Assembly (NCBI GenBank): GCA_016716325.1
Contig: JADJWO010000004.1
Coordinates: forward strand, 1 to 27,788
Length of the DNA stretch: 27,788 nt
From: Nitrosomonadales bacterium
Lineage (GTDB): Bacteria > Pseudomonadota > Gammaproteobacteria > Burkholderiales > Gallionellaceae
Direction: 5' to 3'
The position numbers and the translations under genes are program-made. This document shows, in pieces, positions 27,281 through 27,788 of the stretch. The notes below the pieces were generated by a model. The model made no database searches and was not told the origin of the DNA. It saw only the letters and a list, made by a program, of their open reading frames with translations. The first letter of the stretch is position 1, and each line of letters opens with the position of its first letter.

Positions 27281-27788
27281 TGACTTTGGCAATAAACTGG
27301 TTCAAATATTCAGCACCTACGACCTTTTACGGCTTGGCCGGAAAAATGATTCCGTGGTTCGCGGTTTCTGCTGCGATTCTGTCTGCGGTTGGCCTGTATA
27401 TCGGTTTTGCGGTCGCGCCGACGGATTATCAGTTAAAGGCGAGTTTTACCGCATCATCTTCATCCACGTTCCTGCGTCCATCCTGTCCATGTTCCTGTAC
27501 TTGATCATGGCGGGCTACGCCGCACTGGGGCTGATCTTCAATACCGCTTGTCGGCGATGATGTAACCGCGATCGCGCCGACCGGTGCGCTGTTCGCCTTC
27601 ATCGCTGTGGACCGGTGCGTTGTGGGGCAAGCCGATGTGGGGTGCATGGTGGGTGTGGGATGCGCGCCTGACGTCGAACTGATCCTGTTGTTCCTGTATC
27701 TGAGGTTCATTTCGCTGCACGCCTCCATCGATGATCCGCGCCGCGCCGACCGGGCCGCTGCGCTGCTGGTATCGTGGGTTCGGTGAAT
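27280..27788 (+). CDS. ccmC: Haem-handling protein CcmC, partial (runs off the window; several frameshifts)
   Basis: ATG 27280 overlaps the ccmB stop. The N-terminus reads INWFKYSAPTTFYGLAGKMI, then a transmembrane helix, and DYQ. Restored pieces give FYRIIFIHVPASILSMFLYL and the tryptophan-rich haem motif WGAWWVWDARLTS, followed by LFLYLRFISLHASIDD. Single missing bases near 27432, 27544, 27560, 27605 and 27675 break the frame. CcmC delivers haem to CcmE at the periplasmic side of the inner membrane. The 3' end lies outside the window. Confidence 0.92.

Overview
The window reads as chromosomal DNA of a betaproteobacterium, possibly of the Nitrosomonadales; the lineage below class level is a guess. 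The evidence is the order clpX - lon - hupB - tRNA-Val - tRNA-Asp ... ppiD, the HU and CcmABC sequences, and a GC content that looks moderately high. Single-base deletions and insertions break many genes, most densely at the two ends (clpX and the start of lon; ccmB and ccmC). The broken reading frames rejoin into full-length conserved proteins, so most breaks look like sequencing errors rather than pseudogenes. I give whole-gene spans across them.

Layout. (1) 34-3814: clpX and lon, the ATP-dependent protease module, with a very good heat-shock (sigma32-type) promoter before lon. (2) 3875-4449: hupB with its own sigma70-type promoter, then tRNA-Val(UAC), tRNA-Asp(GUC) and an intrinsic terminator. 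(3) 4450-22188: a block of about 17.7 kb lying between tRNA-Asp and ppiD, genes that are close neighbours in many relatives. It encodes a GAF-containing HlyD-type adaptor, a PqqD-like/M50 metalloprotease/HlyD fusion, a SecA paralogue, a second small periplasmic adaptor, the start of a SapC-family protein, a giant repetitive filamentous-haemagglutinin-like exoprotein, and a TolC-family outer-membrane protein with an AMIN-like N-terminal region. (4) 22205-24350: a possible small RNA or leader, ppiD, and a convergent terminator. (5) 24375-25707, minus strand: a gene resembling the family annotated as FabMG-like enoyl-ACP reductase. (6) 25956 to the end: ccmA, ccmB and partial ccmC, the haem-export/cytochrome c maturation genes.

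Block 3 is the most interesting part. Its gene content and tight coupling (10, 2, 4 and 1-base junctions) suggest a dedicated export machine for the giant surface protein. The predicted parts are an extra SecA-type ATPase, an intramembrane metalloprotease carrying a peptide-recognition domain, two other adaptors, and a peptidoglycan-anchored TolC channel. The exoprotein has no visible autotransporter barrel and no TpsB partner is present, so a non-classical route is plausible. Within it, a 444-bp unit is tandemly repeated almost perfectly. Between the SapC start and the exoprotein lies about 850 bp of very GC-rich sequence with poly-G runs of 16 and 22. It does not read as normal coding DNA and is probably damaged or misassembled, so the true N-terminus of the exoprotein cannot be read here.
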